A DNA stretch of 64,000 nucleotides, taken from NCBI GenBank assembly GCA_963556495.2, contig OY747704.1, positions 39,081,001 through 39,145,000 of the forward strand, written 5' to 3'. The position numbers were made by a program, and so were the translations under genes. Shown piece after piece: positions 1 to 12,376 of the stretch. Origin of the DNA: Valencia hispanica. Its lineage: Eukaryota; Chordata; Actinopteri; Cyprinodontiformes; Valenciidae. Numbering within the stretch: the first letter of the stretch is position 1; every line of letters begins with the position of its first letter. The notes under the pieces were generated by a model. That model did no database searches, was not told the DNA's origin, and worked only from the letters and a program-made list of their open reading frames with translations.

Positions 1-412
1 GTGTCATGTTATCAACGTTTTACTTTCTGTAACATAGAAAGTTCTCTTATATCAGATCTTCTGTTCCTTCTGTGTTTCTGCTCTGTCTTCTCAAACCCCC
101 AGACGGTCGTGGCAGATGGCCGCTCCTACTGAGCCTGGTTCTGTTGGAGGTTTCTTCCTGTTAAAGGGGAGTTTTTCCTCTCCACCGTCGCTACATGCTT
201 GCTCAGTATGAGGGATTGCTGAAGGATTGCTGTGGTTGGAAAGTCTGCCCAACCTCATGCCAATGACTGACGCAATCTGCTGGGATTCCTTAAATAGGAA
301 ACTTTTTAACTGATTGGAATGTTTGTATAAATGTATTGAAATGACTTCTTAAGTGCCTTGAGATGACATCTGTTGTGAATTGGCGCTATATAAATAAACT
401 GAATTGAATTGA
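1..412 (+). mobile_element. LINE 3' end with (AATTG)n tail
   Basis: The block TTCCTGTTAAAGGGGAG..TTTTTCC, then GGCGCTATATAAATAAA, ending in repeats of AATTG, is a very common fish non-LTR retrotransposon 3' UTR. The family (Rex1/L2-like) was not resolved. Confidence 0.65.
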
Positions 413-920
413 ATTGAACTATACAGCAATTGCACTTATTGGTGCATTGTGTGAAGTACAAATTTAAATTCTACAGTGACACTCCTGTATAATACTGAAC
501 AATGGATGTGCTGGCGCTCATTGAAGATCAGCCACTGGCTGCATCTGGATGGGGGAGTCGATGTAGATTCCTTAAAGCCATCTAAGTAGATCTATGTGCT
601 GAACTGGGCCCAATGTTAGATCTACCATGCCCATGCCCCCCCTGTCTACCACACTGGTCCCAGCTGCCATTGCTCTTTCTTCCCCCTCCGCCACATCCTG
701 ATGTCCAGCTGGTCCCTGGCCCTATGAACTTAGCCCTGATTCTAACAGTAACTCACATATTGGACTTGGACCTTGCCATACCTCATTAATACCTGTCATT
801 ATCAGCAGAGAGCGGACTAAAAATCATAAACCGAATAAATACAACCCAAATAATCTCAAACAGTTACCAAAAGTCCCACTTTCGCTAAATCATACAGTTA
901 CTCTATCTCCAGTCACTATC
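413..920. other. unassigned AT-rich sequence, possibly LINE 5' part
   Basis: No coding pattern recognised. It leads directly into the endonuclease fragment and probably belongs to the same degenerate LINE. Confidence 0.3.
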
Positions 921-1600
921 AATATGGTTCTTTTAAATGTTTGCTCTCTGCTGAATACAACTTTTATCATCAATGATAGACCAGACTCTTGATTGTTTAT
1001 TTTTAATAGAAACGTGTTTGAGTGCAGATGCCCCTGTTGTTCTTTCAGAGGCCTCCCCACCTTATTCCACCAGGAGTAGCAAAAGGGGAGGCGGTACTGC
1101 TTTTATAAGTTTATCAATGCTTTCTGCCAAATCTGTTTTATTTGCTAATTTTACCACGTTTGAATATACTGCAACTGTTTTTAGCACTCCTCAGATTTAT
1201 AGATTCACAGTTTATAGGCCTCCCAAAAAAAGCACACCTTTTATTCAAGAATTTTCAGAGTTTTTATCAATTATGCAAAATTCTTATAAGGTCATTTTAG
1301 CTGGTTATTTTAATCTACATATGGATTACCTTTTAGATCCTTTATCAACATGTTTTTAAATAGTCTGACTTTTATGGATTTTAGCCAACATGTCATGCAG
1401 CCGACTCACAACAAAGGACACACCCTGGACTTGGTCATCACGCATGGCCTGTCCACCAGTGTGTCCTCTGTTGTTGACTTGGCTGTCTTTGACCACTACT
1501 GTGTTTTTTAACATCACCAGTTTTATCCAGCGGAGACCTCTGTGAGAACTGTCAGGAAGCACCATCTAACCCCTGACATGGTTGCAGTTTTTTTTTTTTT
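921..1600 (+). mobile_element. LINE endonuclease (APE) fragment, frameshifted
   Basis: Across three frames one reads VLLNVCSLLN, then LDCLFLIETCLS, STPQIYRFTVYRPPK, GYFNLHMD (GDFN motif with D changed to Y), THNKGHTLDLVITHGLS and VDLAVFDHYCVFFNI. This is the N-terminal AP-endonuclease of a fish CR1/Rex1/L2-type LINE, broken by at least two frameshifts and cut off at a poly-T run. Confidence 0.75.
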
Positions 1601-2085
1601 GTTTTTGGAAAAATACCTCCTATTGCTTTACCTGTGTCCTTTTTATTGCTGCTCTTAAGTGTGTGCGTGCATGAAGGTTGGGTCTGGGGGAGGGGGCTAA
1701 AACTGTGATCATGCTTTTAATTATGTGTGGGAGGAATGGGAATGTGGTCTTTGTGGGGTCTTTTCAATTCTATAAAGCACTTTAAGCTCCAATTGTTGTA
1801 TGAAAAACGCTTTATAAATAATGTTTGATTTTCATTTGATACCGACCCACAATAATTAGCTTTTTTTATTTCAATCTTATTGTTGCTACAAGAAGTAATC
1901 ATTTAATTCAAACTTTATTTATTGTTCTTATGTTTTATCGCTTGTGCACATGCTTTTATTTTTTAGTTTAATCTTTTTACTCTTTTGTCTTGTTACACAT
2001 TTTCTTATTCCTAACTATAATTTTGTCTTTTAATGCGAAGCACTTTGGTCGTCTTCTGGCTGATTAAAGCTTTATATAGATAAAC

Positions 2086-2147
<62 letters not shown>
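1601..2147 (+). repeat. LINE-tail-like sequence ending in (GATT)n microsatellite
   Basis: Contains AAGCACTTTAAG..GCTTTATAAATAA and AAGCACTTTGGTC..GCTTTATATAGA tails, followed by about 15 copies of ATTG at 2086-2146. Retrotransposon tails with their own simple-repeat ends. Confidence 0.55.
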
Positions 2148-5100
2148 ATAAAACAGTTTTCTGTGTCTTCACTCTGCGCTTTTTCCACCTCTCAGTTTCT
2201 ATGGTTACCCATGAATAGCCCCATATCAGCTAGCTTAAGTCGATGCAGAATATTTACCACGCACTTTGATTTGACCGTTAATGGCAGAAAGTGGGTGTGT
2301 AGGAAGCGGGATATGGTCCAAAAACACCTGAGCAGATTTCTAGGGAGAGTGTGATTTATAAAGTGGAAATTACATGCAGCTGTGCGTACTCCAAATTTGA
2401 TAGCTCTAAAACTTACTAGGCATAAAAAATTTTTTTTGTTTTTTGCTGAGCTTAAGTACGGTTTTAGTAAGGATTCTACGCAGAGTTTTATAAGTGAGAC
2501 CCCAGGAGAGTAAAGGAGACAACATGATGATGGAAAACAGAGTGTAATAATATCAACATTGGTAAAACACAATCGTTGTATTATTGCAATGTCGTGTTTT
2601 CCTAATATCGTGTCCAACCCACAGAGTTCAATATCTCGTGCTCCTTAAAAGTTGTAAAGGAAAAGAAGACTGGACAGAATGTCAGTAAATGCCAGTAAAC
2701 ACTGGGAAATGTATGACACATCCATGGTTCTCAAACAGTAACATCAACAGACTTATACAATGAATTGTAAATACAAATAATTAAAGTTTTTGTCACAATT
2801 ATTGGTGTTCTGGTCCTCTGCATTCTGGTCATGTACTTTTCAAAAAATATTTTTTGCAACTTCTAATCGCTTGATATTTTATTCTAACAATTCTGTTAAT
2901 TTTAACTTTTTCCACAAGTGTCTCTTCTTCGCTTCAGTTGCTTCATCATCTTCCAGCTGACAAATTCAGCTCACAGCATTTTTAAAGAAAAATATATTTT
3001 TCTTTTTAGTTTTTAGTTTTTTTTGTCTTTATTCTATACACAACTTATAGTAAAGACAAAATACAAAAAACCAAAACATTTTTTTAAACTAAATCTTAAG
3101 ATTTTTTTACAATTTCCCCTTATGTGCCCATGGAATCTAAAAACAAGCTTCAGTAACATAAGAAAGAAAATATACTGGGTTACACAGGACAGATTTATGG
3201 CATGACTGAGCGGGCATTCTTTTTCAGTTTCTTGAGTTGACTAGTTGGAAGTGTAACAGAGTCATGTTGACTCATTTTTGTAAATCATGGATCTCAGTGA
3301 GCATAGAGCCACAGTCTCTCAAAAACCTGTTCTTGTCACCATGTTAAAATATCTGAAGCCAAACTTATGAAGAGAATGGGATAGTTTAAGAAATAACTAT
3401 ATTGGTTTTGTGGGTTTTAATTACATTAGAGAAGATATAAACCATAATTATTTCCAGTTAGTGTATTTCTTGGACCTTTAACAGCTTATTGGAACTCTGA
3501 ACGGGTAAACAGAACAAAGTTTGCACTTGACTTCAAAAACTTGGAGCACTGTTGCAAGTCGTTGAGGATCAATGGTGGCAACAGCTTGTCATCCGGTAGT
3601 CCTGTTTCATTGCTGGCAAGAAAGGCAGGATGCATTCATGGAATTAAACAATGGGACTTTGAAATTCTCTGCCTGTTTTTGTTTTGAGGGTGTATTTTCA
3701 GCATGAAGCTGTGAGTGCTTGTTGATAGTTATTTTTATCCCTTGTTGACATATTTATTATATCATGTTCCCTTCTGCCACCTTTATCCCACTTTACTCTG
3801 GCGTAGGAGAAGTCTTTTTTTTTTGTTTTGCTTTAAATTAGCAGTGGATGATATAAACGGTATGAGGTAGAAATGATATAAATTTAACCAATAGTAGAGA
3901 TTACGGCTATGTCCTACCACGATGGCGCATGTTGATGATGTCCGGCTGTGCCTACATATTCTGTAACTGGTTTGCAGGGAGGATGAATGGTGATGTTCAC
4001 TGCTTATACTGTATTTACACTTGATATCGTAAGGTAAAAATTTTTTTTCTTTAACGGAAAAGAAACATGTTGAACTTGAAGCATTTAATTCAAATATGTG
4101 CATCTTTATTTTTGTGCGATATTAAATTCATAAAAAGGGTAATCAGGAAAGCAGAAAGGAAAGGTATTTCTCCTTTTACATTTTGCATTTGAGTTCAAAC
4201 AATTTTGAATTTTGTTTTCATAACATTTAGCTAACATTTTACTTAAAATATCTTCATCTTTTATGTTTTGAGAATTTTTGTAGAGCATTTTTCAAATAAA
4301 GATTTATATGTTTTCAATGCATTTTGCACAGTAAATGTTCTTTAAATGGCATTCTATAGAAATAATACATAATATATATAAAATACTATATCACAATTCA
4401 AGCACCTTGAATCACCTTGTTGTTGAAAGTGTGCTATACAAATAAATTTGCATTGCCTTGCCTTGCAATAAATATTATTTTCGCACATTCTTCAGATTAT
4501 AACGCAATATAGATTTAAGACCTTATCGGCCAGCCCTATTTGAAATGCTGCTTTTGCTCCAAATTTCATTTCCAGATGGCACATTTGCGCTTCCCTCTGA
4601 AAAAGAAATAAAATTCTTCTTTTGCAGTCCTTTTCGTCTCTCTCGCCCAGCTGGCGTATAGTTTGGTTTCCTCTTAATTTATTGAATCTTTCTTTTAGAA
4701 TAATGATATAATTTGCTGCACATAATGCAACACTTCTCCCAGTTTGGTTTTGCAAAATAAAATAAAAAAACGTGTGCGCACTGCAGATGGAAACTAGCTT
4801 TGGCTATAATCTGGTGTAAAACATCTTTAATTAATGTTTTTGCACATTGTCCCTGTTAAATAAATAAGCAGTGGTGCTATACTTTAAAGCTGCAATACAA
4901 AGTCTGCAGAACAAGCTAACTTTTCAACATAAACACAGTCACATAACTCTCACTCCTCTCGTCGGCTATCTTCCCTAGGCCACCCCCCCCCACTGACATT
5001 GGAACATGCATTGCCACAGTAAACAAGAGAGCGCACACAACATCAGTCACAGTTTTCGTGAAGTATTATGGCAGAATCAACTGTAAGTGAATATTTAAGA

Positions 5101-5354
5101 ATATAAACACGAACAACTAACATAAGTCATTCATTTTGGTAGCCGTCTGGTATTTCTCCTTCTCTGACATTATTGAGTGGAGAACCTCTCACACCAGTGG
5201 TGTTCTGTTGCATCATCAATCATGTTTGAAATAGAAATTAGTCCTGTTTGTAGAATTTGAAATGTACTTACCATCTGTTGTAGATTGGTTGTTAACTTGT
5301 TATTTTTTTAATTGCTGATGGTTAGCACTCAAGGCATGTAGAGGACACACATTA
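2148..5354. other. non-coding AT-rich stretch with repeat debris
   Basis: No gene recognised on either strand. The open frame at 2192-2617 (- strand) has no recognisable domain. 4395-4475 holds a LINE-tail-like CACCTTG..GTGCTATACAAATAAA sequence. A C8 run lies near 4982. Confidence 0.4.
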
Positions 5355-5640
5355 AAGAAATGGCTCTGGTCAGAGGAGACTGGGTTCATCTTTCAGCCAC
5401 AAAACAAGCAAACATACATTCAGAGCTACAAAAGAAGGGTTAATATCAAAGCATATTTATGTTGAAATAGTCTAAATCCACATCTGAATCTAATGGAGAA
5501 TTGGTATTAAGATGCTCTTTATCCAGTCTCACTGAGCTTGACCTATTTTGTGAAGTTTAGGCAAAAATGTCTTCAAATGCCAGTAGAAACGTTCCTCCAA
5601 AGACTTGCAGCTGTATTTGAAGCAAAAGACGTTTCTGCAA
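5355..5640 (+). mobile_element. decayed Tc1-like transposase fragment
   Basis: Broken text resembling Tc1 transposase: ATGGCTCTGGTCAGAGGAGAC at the start (the WSDE region) and CACTGAGCTTGACC..AAGACTTGCAGCTGTA near the end (the C-terminal region). Many stops; not coding. Confidence 0.4.
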
Positions 5641-5699
5641 AATCTTGATTCATTTAACATTTCTTATACAGTTTAATTGATGTTGGGAATATATGTTAA

Positions 5700-6281
5700 A
5701 GGGGGGGGTATTATGCTTCTTCCATGCACATGTTACCTTTCTATAGCACACTCCAATAAAATTGTCACCTTAAGTCTTTTAAAAGTCTGTCATATATCCA
5801 AATCCACCTTAAAGAAATTTACTTCTGTATTGGACGCCTTGATTTTTGCCTGTGCCTCTCTAAGGCTCTCCTACTCTTTCTGACACTCCCCCTTCAGTTC
5901 GTCACATACCGTGCATCATCGCAGCATGCATGGAGTCGGAAAAAAAATCCCACAAAAGACGCGCAGCTGCAGCTGGTGTGTTGTAATTACTGCACCTAGG
6001 ATTCAGCCGAAGCTGTGTGAGGTGGGGAGGGGAAGGGGAGCTCTGCAGGGGCGAGGCTCTCGACTGAGTACGTAAGGTCGGAGGAGGAGATGGGTGGAAA
6101 AGGCGGGGATAGGTGGGAGCAGGCGTTTCAGCAACCCTGAGAACTACCAGCAGAGACTCAAAGATTACTCTAACATGAGTGAATGGGTCAAAGCAACAGT
6201 ATAGGCATGTTTTTAATGAGGGAAAGAAAAGTTCTCAGGATATTAAGCTTCAGAAAGTCAATTTTGCATAATATCCCCCCT
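5700..6281. mobile_element. non-autonomous transposon with TTAA target site (582 bp)
   Basis: Flanked by TTAA at 5696-5699 and 6282-6285. Termini are AGGGGGGGGTATTATGC and its near complement GCATAATATCCCCCCT. TTAA duplication suggests a piggyBac or Kolobok-type mobiliser. No transposase inside. Confidence 0.7.
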
Positions 6282-6285
6282 TTAA

Positions 6286-7224
6286 GTATTTGTGCACAAA
6301 CGTTTTCATATGAAGATGTTCATAAGTGATGTTAATATTTTCTGCAAACCTTTAATTGAACAAAGCTAATAGTACATACTGGCAGTATGTATTATCCTAT
6401 GGATGTAAGGACCCCATTAAGAGTAGGCTGCGACTAACCCCCTCACCTAACTATAGCGTTTTAAAACCCATTCCCTGAATCATTTAAGTTAAAGGCTCAA
6501 TGACAGATTATCAAGTCCAGCTTGCACTCTGCAGATTTTCCAGTGATCAAGTGAGTTTGATTCTTCATTTGGAGGACACTGAAAAAAGCAGAACAGAGAA
6601 TTAAGTAAGGAGTAAAGCTTTGAGAGAATCAGCCACCTCCAAGTGCAGAGCAACAGCACAGACATCACCTTTCATTTAAACCAGTAAAGGTTTTCTCAAC
6701 TGGCATTAAGAATAAATAGAATTTGCATTTTGATTTTTAAAAAGCATGATTTTTAAGGCTGTTTAAAGGGGGCTGTGAGCAAATCCTTTTTTTTTATCTG
6801 TTTTTATTTTTCAACCAAAAAACGTTATATTTATGAATAAGAGTAGTTTATAACAATTAAAGGAACAGGGGGCAGGATTTGTTAATAAAATAAACATCCA
6901 TGTCCAGTTTTTTAATGCTGTTGGGTGATGAAGCGTTATAAACCAAAAATAATGAGCCCACCCACGTATCGCTCCATTTTCGTAAACTGGCTGTGTGCTG
7001 CAAAATGTGCTGCAGTTCGGGGCCCGAATTTCCCGCGCTGTCCGACGAATGTGACGTCAATTGACACGGCTTGCGCGTTCTCGACAGCTTTAAAAGAGGA
7101 AGAAAAATGGTCGCAGACCTCCATTGATTTAATTGTGAGAATGGATTCTTCTCTTCTGCAACTGGGAAACGACCAAGGATGACTCACAGCCCGCTAAAAA
7201 GTGGCACTAAGAAAAAGAAGTATG
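6286..7224. other. no gene seen
   Basis: AT-rich non-coding sequence. 6936-7187 has open frames on both strands without a recognisable domain, in a slightly GC-richer patch with a TGACGTCA palindrome near 7050. Confidence 0.35.
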
Positions 7225-8282
7225 TACGGAAGAGGATTAGGGCCACTGAAGAAAAAAAAATAGAATTCTGAGAAAAAAGTCAGAATTCTGACTTTAATCT
7301 CAGAATTCTGACTTTATTCTCAGAATTCTGAGATTAAAGTCAGAATTCTGACTTTATTCTCAGAATTCTGACTTTAATCTCAGAATTCTGACTTTATTCT
7401 CAGAATTCTGACTTTAATCTCAGAATTCTGACTTTAATCTCAGAATTCTGACTTTATTCTCAGAATTCTGACTTTAATCTCAGAATTCTGACTTTATTCT
7501 CAGAATTCTGACTTTAATCTCAGAATTCTGACTTTATTCTCAGAATTCTGACTTTAATCTCAGAATTCTGACTTTAATCTCAGAATTCTGACTTTTTTTT
7601 GGAAATGAAAAAAAATCCTTTGTAAAAAAAATTTTTGTTTTAGGTTTCTGAAAAAAGTCAGAATTCTGAGATTAAAGTCAAAATTCTGAGATTAAAGTCA
7701 GAATTCTGAGATTAAAGTCAGAATTCTGAGAATAAAGTCAGAATTCTGAGATTAAAGTCAGAATTCTGAGAATAAAGTCAGAATTCTGAGATTAAAGTCA
7801 GAATTCTGAGATTAAAGTCAGAATTGTGAGAATAAAGTCAGAATTCTGAGATTAAAGTCAGAATTCTGAGAATAAAGTCAGAATTCTGAGAATAAAGTCA
7901 GAATTCTGAGATTAAAGTCAGAATTCTGACTTTATTGGAAATGAAAAAAAAAATCCTTTGTAAAAAATTTGGTTTGTTTTAGGTTTCTGAAAAAAGTCAG
8001 AATTCTGAGAAAAAAGTCAGAATTCTGAGATTAAAGTCAGAATTCTGAGAATAAAGTCAGAATTCTGAGATTAAAGTCAGAATTCTGAGATTAAAGTCAG
8101 AATTCTGACTTTTTTTTGGAAATGAAAAAAAAAATCCTTTGTAAAAAATTTGGTTTGTTTTAGGTTTCTGAAAAAAATCAGAATTCTGAAAAAAGTCAGA
8201 ATTCTGACTTTAATCTCAGAATTCTGACTTTTTTCTCAGATTTCAAATTTTTTTTCTTCAGTGGCCCTAATCCTCTTCCGTA
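7225..8282. mobile_element. terminal-inverted-repeat element filled with 20-bp satellite arrays
   Basis: Termini are a 34-35 bp perfect inverted repeat beginning TACGGAAGAGGATTAGGG, flanked by direct AGTATG copies (7219-7224, 8283-8288). The interior is almost entirely a 20-bp unit (CAGAATTCTGACTTTAATCT, with TTATT variants). It runs forward at 7260-7590 and reverse-complemented at about 7650-8215. The arrays are separated by about 50-bp A/T-rich spacers (GGAAATGAAAAAAA..TCCTTTGTAAAAAA) that recur near 7600, 7938 and 8118. No coding capacity. Confidence 0.85.
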
Positions 8283-8859
8283 AGTATGTCACTGTGAAGA
8301 GGTATATTTTTTTTGTGAAGCGTTTGTGCGCGCTCCTGTGCGGCTGGCTGCAGTTACTTGCAGCTCTGGCCACGTCGCTCGTGAGCTTCGTTTCTTCATT
8401 CCGCCCCCTGCTCCTTTAAGATACAGTTTATGTAGTTCAACAATTGCAAAGAGACCAGGAGTGAAATGAATAGATTTAAAAGGTGTTGGAGACAAGACTA
8501 TAATGGTGTAATTAATTAATTGAATTCATGAATGATGTCATCTAACAATATTTAATAGTTTTTTTTTAAGCGTACTCAGAGTAGAGTAAATCCAGAAACA
8601 TTAGTAAGCTTTTTTTTTTACTGTAATTAATAGTAATTTTCCATTTCTGCCTTCACTGAAAGAGTTAAATCCCTGCTTGATAAAGGGTGATTTTACTGGT
8701 TCAGTGTTTTTAGACTTAAATTAAGTATGTGATTCAGCCAATCATCATTCTGTCTTTTCTAGGTTGACACATTTAAAAAAAATTTGGGGGGTGGGGGCAA
8801 GCCACTCTTTGGATTAAATCGTTGTTGTGAGACATAAAGCAATATGTTTTTGTGGATGT
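8283..8859. other. no gene seen
   Basis: AT-rich sequence with poly-T runs. No domain or repeat family recognised. Confidence 0.3.
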
Positions 8860-9085
8860 GCTCAAATCCTCCTACCTTGATGAATCTTCCATTCATCAGT
8901 AAGATTATTGAAAAAGCTGTGTTTCAGCAGTTAAATTGCTTCCTAACAATTACCAACCTTTAGATTTCCCACAAAGTTCCAGTCTTGGACCGGTTTATTT
9001 TACATGTTGGGGTAACTATTTACCAGCAGTCTGCACAAATAGTTATTTTAGTATCTCACTATGTTGCACAATGACAATTTTATTC
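8860..9085 (+). mobile_element. LINE reverse transcriptase fragment
   Basis: Broken frames read LPFISKIIEKAVFQQLNCFLT and SSSLGPVYF, matching the palm region (ISKIIEK, PQGSILGPLLF) of CR1/L2-type reverse transcriptase. Stops and frameshifts throughout. Confidence 0.6.
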
Positions 9086-11228
9086 CCTTTTGCAATCTCA
9101 TGCTTGGTCACATTTGGCTATCATTGTGTACACATTATGTCATTCTGACCTTTGCTCTCCATCTCTTCCCTTATCACACAACATCTGCTTAATTCTGTAA
9201 ATGAAGTGGAAATGATGGTATTCCAACACGTCATAGGCCCATTTAGTCCCTCATTACAGGTACATATTTTCAAAATAGGGTGACTGATAAGTCAAAATCA
9301 CTTTTTTCCCACCTTTTTAGTACTATTTACCAGCTAGTCCAGGGACTGAGAGCCTGATTTAAGCATTGTACTGGATTTTTAAGCCTTAATGGCTGTAGCC
9401 TGCATCATTGTTAGTGGATGGTTTCCTAGCTCCTCTGCATGGCTTGGTGATGGGTGGAGAAGCTGAGAGCTGTTTTTCAGTCTGAGCAGCCTGCACAGCT
9501 TTCAATAACAGGCAGAAACATATGGACAGAGAGGATGGGGGACTGCACACACACACACTTCTACACAAAACTAGTTGTCTTCCTTCAGCTGAAGGCTTTC
9601 AGCTGTGGAGCATTTAATGCCAACTCGCAGAAACAGATAGAATTTAGCTTTCCATTACCTAAATTTACAGTCATAAATTTTGCAGGTTAAAAGTGAATAA
9701 ACCCAAACAAAAAGAAAAGCAAAATAAATACAATTAAAATAGAGATCAAAACTTCTACAGGTAAATGAAACAACAGCTGGCTGTTCAATCTTGTACCCGG
9801 CTTGGCTTTAAAATGTGTGTTTACAATTTTATTGTTTAAAAGATACAAATAGTAGATGTTGTTTTTATCTAACTTAACAAGCCTGAAGTAACAAATATAA
9901 TAGACATGATCAAAAGAGAGAAGAGAGGCATTTAAAATTAGACTTACTAATAAAAGTATTTCCATGTGTTGTTGCATAACCTTTTATCTCTGCCATGTTT
10001 CAGATTTCACTGACATCCAGCTGACATTAAAAATGAAAACAGGCTCCCAAAGCCTTATTGCACTAATTCATCTTTCCAGTTTTGGTTATTTTTAAAGAAT
10101 ATATCTTATTTTAAACTTTTTCCTTTTTAGCATACAAAAAAATCTCAATATACAGATCCATAAATTATATCTAATGAAGTGGAATGACACAGCAAATAAG
10201 TATTTAACACATAGAGAAAGGATATGCAAAAAGGCATAGAAAGCCAAGAAACCAACAGAAATCTGTCAATATTTTGAAAGCATCTTTGCTTCTATGTCAC
10301 AAGTTTTTCCATGAAAACAATAGATAATGTACTAATGGCCTCTGTGCACACTCTGTGCAAAACTCCACTACTGAAGAAAAAGCCTGTTGAAGCTTGTTTA
10401 AAATTTGCTGCAAAAGATTTAGACAAGCCAGTACTAGGAAAGCATTATCTGGTCAGATAAAGCCTAAGCGGAACTTTTTGGATGTCATTGCACACATCAT
10501 GTTTGGAGGAAGAATGGTTCCACAGGCCAAGAATGAAGTTTGTTAGTGAGAACATCATGATGTAAGCTATCTTACAGCATATTGTACTGGCAAAGTTAGT
10601 AGAACTGAAGGAACTATTAGTGCTGCCACGATTAGTTGATCTGTCACGAGGACTTGTTGGCGACAAATAATAATCAACTTCATCGTTTATGTTTTTTAAG
10701 CTTTGTTCTTCACTTAAAACTGCCACTGTACCTTAAGCTGCTTTGTCTGCCTTTCTGCCCTGGACACACATGCGCAGTAGTGGCAATCGGAGTCAGCCGT
10801 GGCATGACAGGAAAAGCCAGTATCACGGTGAGCCAGCAACAGAGCTCGTAAGGTTTGGTAGCATTTTATGAAAATTCAAGGGAAACATATGTTATGCAAA
10901 ATCTGCAAGGTAGAACCTGCCTTCCTTGGCTGCACGACTGTAATGAATGAGCATCTTTAAAGGAAGCATGTTGGGGCGGATGAGGGACATTAGCCTCTGT
11001 AAGCTAATTAGGGCGTTAGCTCCCAACTTTAACATCAAAAGTAGGGTGACCGAACGTCCTCTTTTCCCCGGACATGTCCACTTTATGTGCTGTCCGGGGC
11101 ATCCGTGGGGATTTAATAGATTGATGAAAATGTACATCATTTTTCAGGGGGCCAATAGGCATACATAAACTGACTGGTGTGATGCCTGCAGTTCGACAGG
11201 CTTTCTGTCACCTGATGTCCTCCCCAAG
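9086..11228. other. non-coding stretch with minor repeats
   Basis: No host exon recognised. 10200-10290 shares GCAAAAAGGCATAGAAAG..AAGAAACCA with 44866-44920, a dispersed Tc1-type relic. 11040-11115 resembles the common GGTGACC..CGTCC.CTTTTCCC fish repeat. Confidence 0.35.
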
Positions 11229-11231
11229 CTG

Positions 11232-11350
11232 CTGCCTAGTGGCTGGTTCTGATCCGTTCATAAAAGAAAAAGACAGCGCAGTGCTGCTGTTTACACGACG
11301 TCTGCGCTGTCTTTTCCTTCTATGAACGGATCAGAACCAGCCACTAGGCA
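11232..11350. repeat. near-perfect hairpin, about 50-bp arms
   Basis: The left arm CTGCCTAGTGGCTGG..GACAGCGCAG (11232-11281) is complementary to 11301-11350, with two or three mismatches and indels around a 20-nt loop. Arms are GC-richer than the surroundings. Could be a tiny fold-back transposon. Confidence 0.7.
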
Positions 11351-11604
11351 GACCATCTGCAAAAGAAATTTCCTCATAGCAGGTTTCTGTATATGACAGG
11401 TGACAAAGATCTTGTGGGTCACATGGATACAAAACCTATGAAAAGGGTGACCAAAGTAAGAGTTTGTCTATTCATAGAAATACTAAAGACTGGAGTATAC
11501 ACTTTTTAACTGTCTTTTTAAGACTGCTGCTTTTAATTTTATTACATTGAAAAGAAAATATTTCCTATTTTCTCAGAATATAATTTTTAGATTGTCTTTT
11601 TAGA

Positions 11605-11700
11605 GTTTAGATGGCTGTGGGCAGGAAGGATCTCCTGTTGCCATCTGTATTACAGCACGTTTGAAGAAGCTTCTGACTGAAGATACTGTTGTATTACTTA
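11605..11700 (-). mobile_element. LINE ORF2 C-terminal scrap
   Basis: GATGGCTGTGGGCAGGAAGG and the following 70 bp match, with substitutions, the LINE copy at 57880-57965 of this same window, in the same orientation. Confidence 0.6.
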
Positions 11701-12376
11701 TATTGATAGCTGTAACATCAACAGTAGTGATGGCGATTTCAATACCCTTACCACACATGTGAGTCATGTCATGTGATAGCACATAACATTCAGAGATAAC
11801 ACTTTAAGCTAGAAGCTAATGATGGTTATATTTGAGCAGCTGCATGCTTGTGTGAAAAGCTACAATTTAAGTGTGATCTGATTAGTCCATTAATCTCCAA
11901 AATAGGTCTTCACTTTTTTCCTCCATGCAAAAACAGTTAAAACAGTGATGTATATAGACCTAAATGTTGAAGTATTAAAACCTAATGCCATATTCTATAA
12001 GTCAACACAGTTCGCTTTTTATCCTATCTGAACCATTCCTGTTACATGGACCTCCTTTGCATATTTTCCCTGCAGAAGGTGTTATGGTGATAGCTGCTGG
12101 AATTTGCAATAATGGGGGAGGAAAGCTTGATATGGAAAGCAAACCTCTAGGAAGCATGGCAGCATGCAAAGGTTAAAGTGAAGGTAGGTGGGAAATGCAT
12201 ATGAATTTAGGTTTCTCTGACATTGAAATGAAAGTTGGAAAAGTAATCAAAGCATTGACTTCATTAGTGAAGAGTGTTTTCATTGTGATGGCTGGGGATT
12301 GAAGTGCCTGTGTATATTTGCATTTGCTATGTAAACACACTGCTGGCATCCAATTTAGAATCTCTTTGGTCTTTAA
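11701..12376. other. no gene seen; ends in piggyBac target TTAA
   Basis: AT-rich, no domain recognised. 12373-12376 is the left TTAA of the following element. Confidence 0.4.

Noticed and set aside
2192..2617. 141-aa open frame on the - strand
   Set aside because: No recognisable domain, AT-rich composition and no splice or conservation signal; likely chance within a repeat.
5068..5082. ATGGCAGAATCAACT followed by gtaagt, a possible tiny first exon of ghr
   Set aside because: It encodes no signal peptide and the phase does not fit the 20008 exon; a chance donor is more likely.
7260..8215. CRISPR-like regular array
   Set aside because: Units are contiguous 20-mers without unique spacers, inside a transposon-like element of a vertebrate genome.
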